From: Martinezella lusitana
Lineage (GTDB): Bacteria; Pseudomonadota; Alphaproteobacteria; Rhizobiales; Rhizobiaceae
DNA: 64,000 nucleotides
Reading direction: 5' to 3'
NCBI RefSeq assembly: GCF_016901135.1
Contig: NZ_JAFEVL010000025.1
Span: 1-64,000, forward strand
Positions 25,394 through 33,034 of this stretch are shown here, piece by piece. Position 1 is the stretch's first letter, and the number at the start of each line of letters is the position of its first letter. A program made the translations under genes and the position numbers. The notes under the pieces are model-generated. The model worked only from the letters and a program-made list of their open reading frames with translations, was not told the origin of the DNA and did not search any database.

Positions 25394-26656
25394 ATGACCC
25401 CATCTTCCTCCCGCGATTTCCTCGCCTCGCTTTTTGCCGCGGCTGTTTGCGCCGCCAATCCTCTCACGGGGATCAGATCGCATCTCCCCGCACGCCCGAA
25501 AGGCCGAACGGTGGTCGTCGGCGCCGGCAAAGGCGCGGCACAGATGGCGCGGGCGCTGGAGAGCGCGTGGGACGGCAAGCTCGAAGGTGTCGTTGTAACG
25601 CGTTATGGTTACGGATGTGGGACCCGCAATATCGAGATCATTGAGGCTTCGCATCCGGTCCCTGACACCGCGGGTCTTGTCGCATCGCAGAGGCTCCTGT
25701 CTGCCGTTCGCGATCTCACTCAGGACGATCTGGTCATCGCGCTGATCTGCGGCGGCGGTTCGGCGCTTCTTCCCGCGCCGCCGGCTGGCATGACCCTCGA
25801 TGACGAGATTGCGGTCAACGAGGCTCTGCTTGCCTCCGGGGCGCCAATTTCCGCCATGAACGTCGTGCGTAAGCATCTGTCGACCATTAAGGGAGGGCGG
25901 CTTGCGGCATCCACAAGAGCGCAGGTCGTCAGCCTCATCGTCTCGGATATTCCTGGCGACAATCCTGCCCATGTGGCATCCGGTCCAACGATACCGGATG
26001 GTTCCACGCGGCATGATGCCATCGAAATCGTCGGACAATACGGATTGAATCTGCCGCAGGCTTGCGTCGATCATCTCCATTCCGAAGCGGCTGACGCACC
26101 ACGCATGGACGATCCGGTATTCGCAAACCACCGTCATCATATCGTAGCCTCCGCGGGCGTATCCCTCGACGCGGCCGCCGCGATGGCGCAGCGGGAGGGC
26201 GTCGAGGCCGTCATCCTTTCGGATTCCATAGAGGGCGAAGCGCGTGACGTAGCTCTTGTGTTTGCGGCCATTGCGCGCGAAATCGAGGCGCGAAATCGCC
26301 CGTTCCGCAAACCGGTCGTTCTTCTGTCGGGCGGCGAGACGACGGTTACGCTGCGCGCCAAAGGCGGGCGGGGTGGCCGGAACGGTGAGTTCTCGCTCGC
26401 CATGGCGCTGGCGATAGACGGCCGGCAGATCGACGTATTGGCGGCCGATACCGATGGCATCGACGGGTCTGAAAGCAACGCGGGAGCCTTCGCGGATGGT
26501 GGAACGGTCAAACGCCTGCGCACAGCCGGGCTGGATCCGCGCCGTCTGCTCGACGGCAATGACAGCTATTCGGGTTTTGCGGCGATCGGCGACCTCTTCG
26601 AGACCGGCCCCACGGGGACCAATGTGAACGACTTTAGAGCGATCCTGGTGCGTTAG
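25394..26656 (+). CDS. Glycerate 2-kinase (MOFRL / TtuD type)
   Basis: 420 residues. The protein has the glycerate kinase type-2 fold with VVVGAGKGAAQMARALE, ICGGGSALLPAPPAG and VVRKHLSTIKGGRLA, and then the C-terminal MOFRL domain with VLLSGGETTVTL, GGRGGRNGEF and AADTDGIDG. Members phosphorylate D-glycerate, giving 2-phosphoglycerate that enters lower glycolysis. In this cluster the glycerate would come from glyceryl-CoA after BKACE cleavage and hydrolysis. A hydroxypyruvate/tartronate route is the usual alternative, but no hydroxypyruvate reductase or tartronate enzyme is present here. Confidence 0.93.
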   Translation: MTPSSSRDFLASLFAAAVCAANPLTGIRSHLPARPKGRTVVVGAGKGAAQMARALESAWDGKLEGVVVTRYGYGCGTRNIEIIEASHPVPDTAGLVASQRLLSAVRDLTQDDLVIALICGGGSALLPAPPAGMTLDDEIAVNEALLASGAPISAMNVVRKHLSTIKGGRLAASTRAQVVSLIVSDIPGDNPAHVASGPTIPDGSTRHDAIEIVGQYGLNLPQACVDHLHSEAADAPRMDDPVFANHRHHIVASAGVSLDAAAAMAQREGVEAVILSDSIEGEARDVALVFAAIAREIEARNRPFRKPVVLLSGGETTVTLRAKGGRGGRNGEFSLAMALAIDGRQIDVLAADTDGIDGSESNAGAFADGGTVKRLRTAGLDPRRLLDGNDSYSGFAAIGDLFETGPTGTNVNDFRAILVR

Positions 26657-26701
26657 CTTTTTCTTTCGCCATATCGACCAATTTCACATTTGGGAGGCAG
26701 A

Positions 26702-27760
26702 ATGCATATCAGTTCCGACGAGCACATCCTCGTTGAACATCACGGTTCAAGCGGCATTATCCGGCTCAATCGTCCTCGCGCTCTAAATAGCCTGACCATC
26801 GGGATGGTAAGGGCGATCAGTTCTGCGCTCGACGCTTTCGAGCTCGATCCCGGAATCGCGATCGTCGTTGTTGTTGGCGAGGGCGAGCGCAGCTTTTGCG
26901 CCGGCGGAGACATCAGAGCTCTCTATGAAAGCGGACGGGCTGCATCGCCTGACGCAGAAACTTTCTGGCGCGAGGAATTTGCGCTCGTCTATCGCGTCGC
27001 GCGCTATCCGAAGCCTTACATCGCTCTCATGGATGGCATTACAATGGGTGGTGGCGTCGGGATTTCCACGCACGGACGTCATAGGGTCGTGACGGAGCGA
27101 ACGCGCTTGGCAATGCCGGAAACAGGAATCGGATACTTTCCGGATGTGGGGGCGAGTTGGTTTCTGCCGCGCATGCCAGGCGAAACCGGCACATGGATTG
27201 GGTTGACCGGGCTCGATATAAATGCGGACGACGCCATTTTCACCGGCTTTGCCGATGTCAAGGTCGAGTCCAGGCTGCTGCCGGAGATCCTTGACAGACT
27301 GGCGAACTTGCCGCTGGGCAGCGGCTCGGGGACGTGCGACGCCTTGTTAAAAGAATATTCGGTTGATCCACTGCGTGGACCAGTTCAAGAAGGTCGTAAT
27401 TTGATCGATCGGGTGTTCGCCTTCGACAATGTCGAAGAGATCTTCGCAGCACTCGCGAAGGAAGACGACAGCTTTGGCGAGAACACGATTCGTGCTCTGT
27501 CCTCTCGGTCGCCCAAGAGTTTAAAGGTGACACTCCGGCTTCTTCGAGAAGGTGCCGTGAGTGGAAGCCTCTTTGATTGCCTGGACCGTGAACTCTTCGC
27601 TTGTAAACAGATTTTGAAGGAACCTGATTTTTACGAGGGGGTCAGGGCCGCTGTCATCGATAAGGATCGACGCCCGAAGTGGCACCCTGAAACGATCGAC
27701 GGCGTTACCGCAGACATGGTTGCCGCGTTTTTCCGAAGTTCAACGATAGGAAAGGAATAG
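26702..27760 (+). CDS. 3-hydroxyisobutyryl-CoA hydrolase-like protein (crotonase fold)
   Basis: 352 residues from the ATG at 26702, with GGGAGG about 5 bp upstream. It belongs to the ECH_2 branch of the crotonase family: FCAGGDIRALYE (65-76) forms the oxyanion pocket, GITMGGGVGIS follows, and Glu140 in MPETGIGYFPDVGAS is the catalytic residue typical of 3-hydroxyisobutyryl-CoA hydrolases. Its usual role is in valine breakdown, but no other valine gene is here. Glyceryl-CoA differs from 3-hydroxyisobutyryl-CoA only by a 2-hydroxyl in place of the 2-methyl, so it may instead hydrolyse the BKACE product to glycerate for the kinase encoded just upstream. Confidence 0.88.
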   Translation: MHISSDEHILVEHHGSSGIIRLNRPRALNSLTIGMVRAISSALDAFELDPGIAIVVVVGEGERSFCAGGDIRALYESGRAASPDAETFWREEFALVYRVARYPKPYIALMDGITMGGGVGISTHGRHRVVTERTRLAMPETGIGYFPDVGASWFLPRMPGETGTWIGLTGLDINADDAIFTGFADVKVESRLLPEILDRLANLPLGSGSGTCDALLKEYSVDPLRGPVQEGRNLIDRVFAFDNVEEIFAALAKEDDSFGENTIRALSSRSPKSLKVTLRLLREGAVSGSLFDCLDRELFACKQILKEPDFYEGVRAAVIDKDRRPKWHPETIDGVTADMVAAFFRSSTIGKE

Positions 27761-28014
27761 GCCTGAATGGGCGATGACGCGATCACATCGTAGTTGTGGT
27801 CTATCGACTCTCCGCATGTATTAGAAACAGTAAGACCGTCGTCTGATGGCGAGATTTGCAAGCGCCTTTTTAGGTGTGAGAGGCAGTCGAAGGGCGCGAC
27901 AAGTGTGCGCAAGAAGGAGACTTTGCAGACGCCACTTATTTACTTATCCTATCGCTTTCAAATTCGCCAGCAGCCGAGTTCTGGAACGCAGTCAAGGACG
28001 TCCGACCATTGCGT
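27761..28014. other. Convergent intergenic gap, nothing recognised
   Basis: This 254-bp stretch separates the end of the plus-strand run D from the end of the minus-strand GntR gene. No gene, strong hairpin or repeat was seen. Confidence 0.4.
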
Positions 28015-28728
28015 CTACGGCTCGATGTATAGCGCAAGCCTTTTGGCGGCTCCAATGAGATGAGCCTCAGCGGCCTTTCGAGCGGCTTGCGGCTGGCCGG
28101 ACGCAATGGCTTCATAGATTGCACGATGTTCCTGCTGAACCTGCTGGACCAAACCGCTCTGCAATCGAGCCGTATTTTCCCGGGCTTTCCGAATGAAGTT
28201 TCTCACATTGGCATCGAGAAAATCGGACATGTCGCGGAAATAGGGATTGCGAGCGACCTCGACGATCGAGCGGTGAAACTGCATATCTTCATCAACCCCA
28301 CTTTCGCCGCGATCGATCGCCGTCTGCATGGCATTTAAACGTGCCTCGATGATTTTGAGATCATCGTCCGTCCGACGTTCGGCAGCGAGTGCCGTTGCCG
28401 CGGCTTCCACTGCCATCAGAAGCTCGATCACGTTGCGGATATCAAGGGCGTCGTTCAAGTCGAAGCTTGTCAGCCGAAAGCTTTGCTCGCGTGTTTCGCT
28501 GACGAAAGCGCCGAGTCCTTGACGGGTTACAACGAGGCCATCGCGCTTCAGCGAGTTGATCGCCTCTCTCACAATTGGACGGCTCACTCCGTAGGTCTCT
28601 GCTAATTCCTTTTCCGTGGGGAGCTTATCACCGATTATGTACCCACCGGCGGTGATTTCACCGCGGATACTCGTTGCTACAGAGTCTGCAAGCGAAGGAG
28701 CTCTGCTTATCACCTTCGTAGTCGCCAT
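28015..28728 (-). CDS. GntR-family regulator (FadR/FCD subfamily)
   Basis: 237 residues from the ATG at 28728, preceded by GGGAGG at about 7 bp. A GntR winged HTH (about 15-80; GDKLPTEKELAETYGVSRPIVREAINSLKRDGL) is followed by an FCD domain with DEDMQFHRSIVEVARN and EHRAIYEAIASG, which contain the metal-binding residues. It diverges from the GMC oxidoreductase/CUT2 transporter operon at 29131 and probably represses it in the absence of a sugar-acid-type inducer. It is not closely similar to the other GntR protein at 13642. Confidence 0.9.
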   Translation of the reverse strand: MATTKVISRAPSLADSVATSIRGEITAGGYIIGDKLPTEKELAETYGVSRPIVREAINSLKRDGLVVTRQGLGAFVSETREQSFRLTSFDLNDALDIRNVIELLMAVEAAATALAAERRTDDDLKIIEARLNAMQTAIDRGESGVDEDMQFHRSIVEVARNPYFRDMSDFLDANVRNFIRKARENTARLQSGLVQQVQQEHRAIYEAIASGQPQAARKAAEAHLIGAAKRLALYIEP

Positions 28729-29130
28729 TCTGCTTCCTCCCACCTAAGCCCGTTTCGCGGTAGTCGCACCAAAGCCTTCTCATTTCCAGAGTGCTTGGCC
28801 GCCAACTCCGGTACCACGGGGAGAAGGCAGCTCCAACACGCCGAAATTTTTTTTACATCTAATCAGATTCATACTTGTCAGGCAACTTGGTTTTATGGTT
28901 AGTTTACACAAGAGGAGTGGCGCTGCCCATCAGGCGGTTTGCTGACAGCGACGAGTTTTGCGTCGCCAGATGAGGAGGAAGTAATGGCTCTCATAAGGTT
29001 CGTGCGATCGGTTTGTAGATCTGTTGATCAGCAAATCTCGGTAGCGATGATCGACGTATGACCCTGTTCGGCGCCGGCCGCTTGAGCCGGTCCTTGCCGT
29101 AACAGCCCAAGTTTTAAAGCGAGTATTCAT
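28729..29130 (+). promoter_or_regulatory. Divergent promoter region of the GMC/CUT2 operon
   Basis: A 402-bp gene-free stretch. TTGTCA at 28875-28880 could be a -35 box and overlaps TTGTCAGGCAA (28875-28885), an imperfect TTG-N5-CAA repeat of the kind bound by FCD-type GntR proteins. An eight-T run at about 28849-28856 has no good stem before it. The remainder up to the ATG at 29131 shows nothing else. Confidence 0.3.
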
Positions 29131-30723
29131 ATGACTTTCGACTGCGTCATCATTGGCGGGGGTACGGCCGGCTGCGTCCTAGCCAACCGTTTGACCGAAG
29201 ACGCCAACTACAAAGTTCTCCTGCTTGAGGCGGGCGGGGAGGGCAAAGGATTCTGGGTCGACATCCCGGCTGGTTTTGGAAAACTTCTTGTCAATGAGCG
29301 CTTCAACTGGCGTTTCTGGACGGAGCCCGAAGACAACGTTTTTCAGAGAAAGATCGTGGTTCCCCGGGGCAAAGGACTTGGCGGTTCCTCGCTGATCAAC
29401 GGCATGATTTTCGTCAGGGGACAACCGCAGGATTTCGATCAATGGGCCCAGCTTGGCAATAAGGGCTGGGGCTTTAAAGACGTCCTTCCGTACTTCCGGA
29501 AAATGGAAAATTTCGAAGACGGATCGAGCGAGCTTCGCGGCGGCGATGGACCGTTGAATGTCGTCCGGGTAAAGGAGCGACCAATCCTTTCGGAAGCCTT
29601 TATCGCTGCCGCCTTGCAGGCAGGATTTAAAACGAACAGTGACTACAATGGCACTGATCAAGACGGATTTGGATACTATCAGGTCAATCAGCGTAATGGA
29701 CGGCGCTGGAGCACGGCGACAGCATATCTGCAACCGGCCCGAAACCGCCCAAATCTGGAAGTGCAGACCAATTCACATGTCACGCGCGTGCTTCTTGACG
29801 GCGCCCGCGTAACCGGCGTTGAATATTATCGCGACGGCCAGAAATATCAGGTTTCCGCCAAGGACGTCGTTCTAGCGGCAGGCGCGGTTCAATCGCCGCA
29901 AATACTTGAGCTTTCTGGAATCGGTGATCCCGAAATCCTGAAATCTGCAGGCCTTGCCGTCAATCACGCGTTGCCCGGTGTCGGTGCCAATTACGCGGAT
30001 CATTTTTGCACGCGGATGAACTGGCGCGTCAGCCAACGGATAACATTGAACGAACAAAGCCGAGGGGTCGCACTCGCCAAGGCAGTTGCCCGCTATTTCG
30101 TCACCCGAAAAGGCATCCTGACGCTCGCGACTGGCCTGGCTCATGGATTTGTCAGGACCCGGCCGGGACTATCATCGCCAGACGTCCAATATTTCTTCAT
30201 GCATGCAAGTTACGCCAACGCAGCCGATCGCAAGCTCGATCATCAGCCGGGGATGACGATTGGCGTTTCGCCGTTGCGTCCGGAATCGCGCGGGACGATC
30301 CACATCAAATCCGCGGATCCTTTTGCTCCACCTGCAATACGGCCGAACATTCTCGCGACCGGCGAAGATCAGGACACCCTCGTCCGTGGGATGAAGATTG
30401 CACGAGACATTGTCGGACAGAGCGCGCTGAAACCATTCGTGTCGCATGAAATGAGCCCGGGAAAAAACGTCGAGACTGACGAACAATGGCTCCACTTCGC
30501 ACGCGAGAACGGCCAGACGATTTATCACCCGGTGGGTACGTGCAGCATGGGGACGGGGCCGCAAGCGGTCGTTGACGATCGTCTCCGCGTCCATGGGATC
30601 GAGGGTTTGAGAGTAATCGACGCATCGGTGATGCCCACGCAGATTTCCGGAAACACGATGGCGGCCGTCCTGATGATTGCTGAAAAAGGCGCCGCCATGA
30701 TCCGGGAGGACAGAGCAGCCTGA
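29131..30723 (+). CDS. GMC-family FAD oxidoreductase (choline-dehydrogenase-like)
   Basis: 530 residues. The FAD-binding motif IIGGGTAGCVLANRL (7-21) is followed by LLLEAGGE, the GMC signature PRGKGLGGSSLINGMIFVRG, and the active-site His466 (IYHPVGTCSMG) with Asn508 (SGNTMA). GMC dehydrogenases oxidise an alcohol or a sugar hydroxyl and pass electrons to quinones or oxygen. No signal peptide is seen, so it is cytoplasmic or membrane-associated. It is the first gene of the operon that continues into the CUT2 transporter, suggesting that it acts on the imported sugar or cyclitol. Calling it a choline dehydrogenase would not fit the context. Confidence 0.92.
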   Translation: MTFDCVIIGGGTAGCVLANRLTEDANYKVLLLEAGGEGKGFWVDIPAGFGKLLVNERFNWRFWTEPEDNVFQRKIVVPRGKGLGGSSLINGMIFVRGQPQDFDQWAQLGNKGWGFKDVLPYFRKMENFEDGSSELRGGDGPLNVVRVKERPILSEAFIAAALQAGFKTNSDYNGTDQDGFGYYQVNQRNGRRWSTATAYLQPARNRPNLEVQTNSHVTRVLLDGARVTGVEYYRDGQKYQVSAKDVVLAAGAVQSPQILELSGIGDPEILKSAGLAVNHALPGVGANYADHFCTRMNWRVSQRITLNEQSRGVALAKAVARYFVTRKGILTLATGLAHGFVRTRPGLSSPDVQYFFMHASYANAADRKLDHQPGMTIGVSPLRPESRGTIHIKSADPFAPPAIRPNILATGEDQDTLVRGMKIARDIVGQSALKPFVSHEMSPGKNVETDEQWLHFARENGQTIYHPVGTCSMGTGPQAVVDDRLRVHGIEGLRVIDASVMPTQISGNTMAAVLMIAEKGAAMIREDRAA

Positions 30724-30780
30724 CCCAGCGAGTGGGCAGGCGCTTCGAGAGGTAGAGAATTTCACAAGGGAGGACCGGAA

Positions 30781-31869
30781 GTGACGAAGTTCTGGAAAGA
30801 AGAAATGCAGGAGCAAATTGGCTTTAACAGGCGGCAGATCTTGGCAGGGCTCGGGGCAGGGATCGCTGCAGCGGGCGTCCTGGCTGCAACAGCCCAATCT
30901 GCCTATGCACTGACGAGCGAAATTCCCAAGTTCGTATCGAACGGCAAGAAGGTGAAGGTCGGCCTTGGTCTTTGCTATGGCCCGTTCAACCAGCCTTGGC
31001 GACGCGGTTGCTGGCGAATTGCCCAGACGGTGCTGGATAACGGCGGCGAGCTTGTCACGGTTCGTGGCGAACCTTCGAAGCAGAGCGAGCAAGACTCTGC
31101 CCGCCAACTGATGGACCGAGGTATCGACGTTCTCATTCTGGGTATCTATTCGCAGGAATCCGAGACTGCCTATATCGTCGATGAAGCACATCGCCGGGGT
31201 ATCAAGACCGTCGGCTTCATGGTGCCGGTCAAGGATTCGCCGTCTGTCCAGGAGGACACCTGGGCAACCGGCACGGCCATGGGATACTGGATTCAGAACA
31301 AGCTGGCACGTCAGGGAACGATCGTCCAAACGGCTGAAGATCGCGGGTTCTACACGCCGTTCGACATGGAAGTCGACCAGTTGTCGTTGATGACGAAATT
31401 CGAGCCACGCATGAAGATGCTGCCGTTCATGACCGGTGCGACATCGACATCCGATGAAATCTCTAAGGGTCGCGAGAACGCTCTATCCTTGCTTCAGTCC
31501 AATCCCGATCCGGAAAGCATCCAAGCGATCGTGTCCTGGTGGTGGCCGTTGACCGTTGGCGCATCGCAGGCGCTGACGCAGATGGGGCGGAAGGCAATTG
31601 TCGCGAACCACTATTTCTCCGATCAACTGCTGACCGAAATGGCTTCGCCCGATAGCCCCATCGCCTTTTCGACAGACGTTCCCTACCACACGGCTGGCGA
31701 CAAGGTCGGCGAGATCGCCCTGGCCCTGGGGCAGGGGCAGGACGTCCCGAACTACGTCTACCATGTCCCTGTGACGGCAATTGAAAAGACCGACGCCGCT
31801 GCCGCTCTCAAAGACCTCAAAGCGATGGACCAGAAGGCCATCGAACTCCTGAAGAACTACGGCGGCTAA
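30781..31869 (+). CDS. Sugar-type ABC transporter binding protein with Tat signal
   Basis: 362 residues with a GTG start and GGGAGG 8 bp upstream. The N-terminus FNRRQILAGLGAGIAAAG is a twin-arginine signal, so it is probably exported folded, which is unusual for this family. The mature part is a periplasmic-binding type I fold (QSEQDSARQLMDRGIDVLIL, RRGIKTVGFMVP). It is rich in aromatic residues (NQPWRRGCW, VSWWWPLTVG) and resembles TorT-like binding proteins. Permease and ATPase genes follow after a hairpin and a terminator-like element. The ligand is unknown. Confidence 0.88.
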   Translation: MTKFWKEEMQEQIGFNRRQILAGLGAGIAAAGVLAATAQSAYALTSEIPKFVSNGKKVKVGLGLCYGPFNQPWRRGCWRIAQTVLDNGGELVTVRGEPSKQSEQDSARQLMDRGIDVLILGIYSQESETAYIVDEAHRRGIKTVGFMVPVKDSPSVQEDTWATGTAMGYWIQNKLARQGTIVQTAEDRGFYTPFDMEVDQLSLMTKFEPRMKMLPFMTGATSTSDEISKGRENALSLLQSNPDPESIQAIVSWWWPLTVGASQALTQMGRKAIVANHYFSDQLLTEMASPDSPIAFSTDVPYHTAGDKVGEIALALGQGQDVPNYVYHVPVTAIEKTDAAAALKDLKAMDQKAIELLKNYGG

Positions 31870-31891
31870 CATTACCTCCCGAGGACGCAGG

Positions 31892-31937
31892 CCCGGAGAC
31901 GCGTTCTCCGGGTCTTGGATGCCCGGGGCATTTTTTT
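31892..31937 (+). terminator. Tandem hairpins / partial terminator after binding-protein gene
   Basis: First a perfect 8-bp stem CCCGGAGA/TCTCCGGG with a 5-nt loop (31892-31912), then a compact hairpin ATGCC-CGG-GGCAT (31919-31931) running into seven T residues (31931-31937). The second element has the full look of a Rho-independent terminator, yet permease and ATPase genes follow in the same direction. Partial read-through would give much more binding protein than membrane subunits. Confidence 0.75.
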
Positions 31938-32004
31938 GAAGGTCGATGGCGCGACGTAGGATCGCGACGCCCGATTGAAACACCCATCTTAGGGAGAACC
32001 CGTG

Positions 32005-33024
32005 ATGTCCACACCTTCGACAGGCGCCGTCGCAAAGGCCCGCAAAGACATTCAAACCGACACCGGAGCCGGCCTGATCCTTGGCTTCCTGCGGCGTTGG
32101 GGCACAATTCTCGTGATCATTCTGTTTGGCGTGTTCTTCACGCTCATGAGCCCTTACTTTGGTACGATCTCGAATTTCAACAACATCCTGTTTTCGATGA
32201 TCGTCAGCGCATTGCTCTCGATGGGCCTGACCTACGTCGTGGCCGCAGGAAGCTTCGATCTGTCGATCGGCGCGGTGGTGACGACTACCTCCATCGTTAC
32301 CGCACTGCTCATCCCGAGCATCGGGTGGATCGGGGCGACAGCAGTCGGACTAAGTGCCGCTTGCTTTATCGGTGCGGTCAACGGCGTGCTTGTCACCTAT
32401 GGCCGGCTTTCTGGCATCGTCACGACGCTCGGCGTCATGTTTCTGCTTGGCGGTGTCAACACCTACCTGTCGGGCGGCTACCAGATTCCGGTAGACTACA
32501 ACGAAGCGGTATTCAGGTTCCTCGGGCAAGGACGCATTGGCCCAATTGCGTTCCCGGTGATCATCCTTGCCGCCGTGTTCGCCTGTGGATACGTCCTGTC
32601 CACGCGAAGCAAGGCCGGGCATTACATCGGTGCCGTTGGCGACAATCCAATGGCTGCCTACTACTCCGGCATTAGCGTCTATCGCTGGGTGATCGTGAGC
32701 TTCGTCCTGTCCGCCCTGTTCAGCGGCATCGGTGGCGTCCTCTTGACATCGATCTCATCGTCCGCGCAGCCGGTCGGTGGTCAGGGATATCTCCTCGAAG
32801 CGTTTGCCGCCGTGTTCCTTGGCGCGACAATCCTGGGTAAGGGTAAGCCGCATGTTTTAGGAACGTTGCTTGGCGTCTTCTTTCTTTACATGGTCAGCTC
32901 CGGCATGAACATGATCGGGATTTCGTTCGCCACGCGCCAGTTGTTCAACGGTTTCGTTCTGCTGGCAGCAGTGGGCGCCAATGCGGCCCTCAATCGTGAA
33001 GAAATTCACCTGAAGTTCATTTGA
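32005..33024 (+). CDS. CUT2 sugar ABC transporter permease (RbsC type)
   Basis: 339 residues from the ATG at 32005 (AGGGAG 8 bp upstream; an in-frame GTG 3 bp earlier is also possible). It has a single BPD_transp_2 domain with about 8-10 membrane segments. The channel motif is AAGSFDLSIGAVVTT, and GQGYLLEAFAAVFLGATILGKGKPHVLGTLLG is the conserved late block. It is of normal length, unlike the two fused permeases in this window. It partners with the binding protein at 30781 and the ATPase at 33035, 10 bp downstream. Confidence 0.94.
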   Translation: MSTPSTGAVAKARKDIQTDTGAGLILGFLRRWGTILVIILFGVFFTLMSPYFGTISNFNNILFSMIVSALLSMGLTYVVAAGSFDLSIGAVVTTTSIVTALLIPSIGWIGATAVGLSAACFIGAVNGVLVTYGRLSGIVTTLGVMFLLGGVNTYLSGGYQIPVDYNEAVFRFLGQGRIGPIAFPVIILAAVFACGYVLSTRSKAGHYIGAVGDNPMAAYYSGISVYRWVIVSFVLSALFSGIGGVLLTSISSSAQPVGGQGYLLEAFAAVFLGATILGKGKPHVLGTLLGVFFLYMVSSGMNMIGISFATRQLFNGFVLLAAVGANAALNREEIHLKFI

Positions 33025-33034
33025 GGAAACGACC

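Noticed and set aside
29131..30723. Calling the GMC oxidoreductase betA (choline dehydrogenase)
   Set aside because: The GMC motifs are shared by many alcohol and sugar dehydrogenases, and the sugar-transport context does not support choline.
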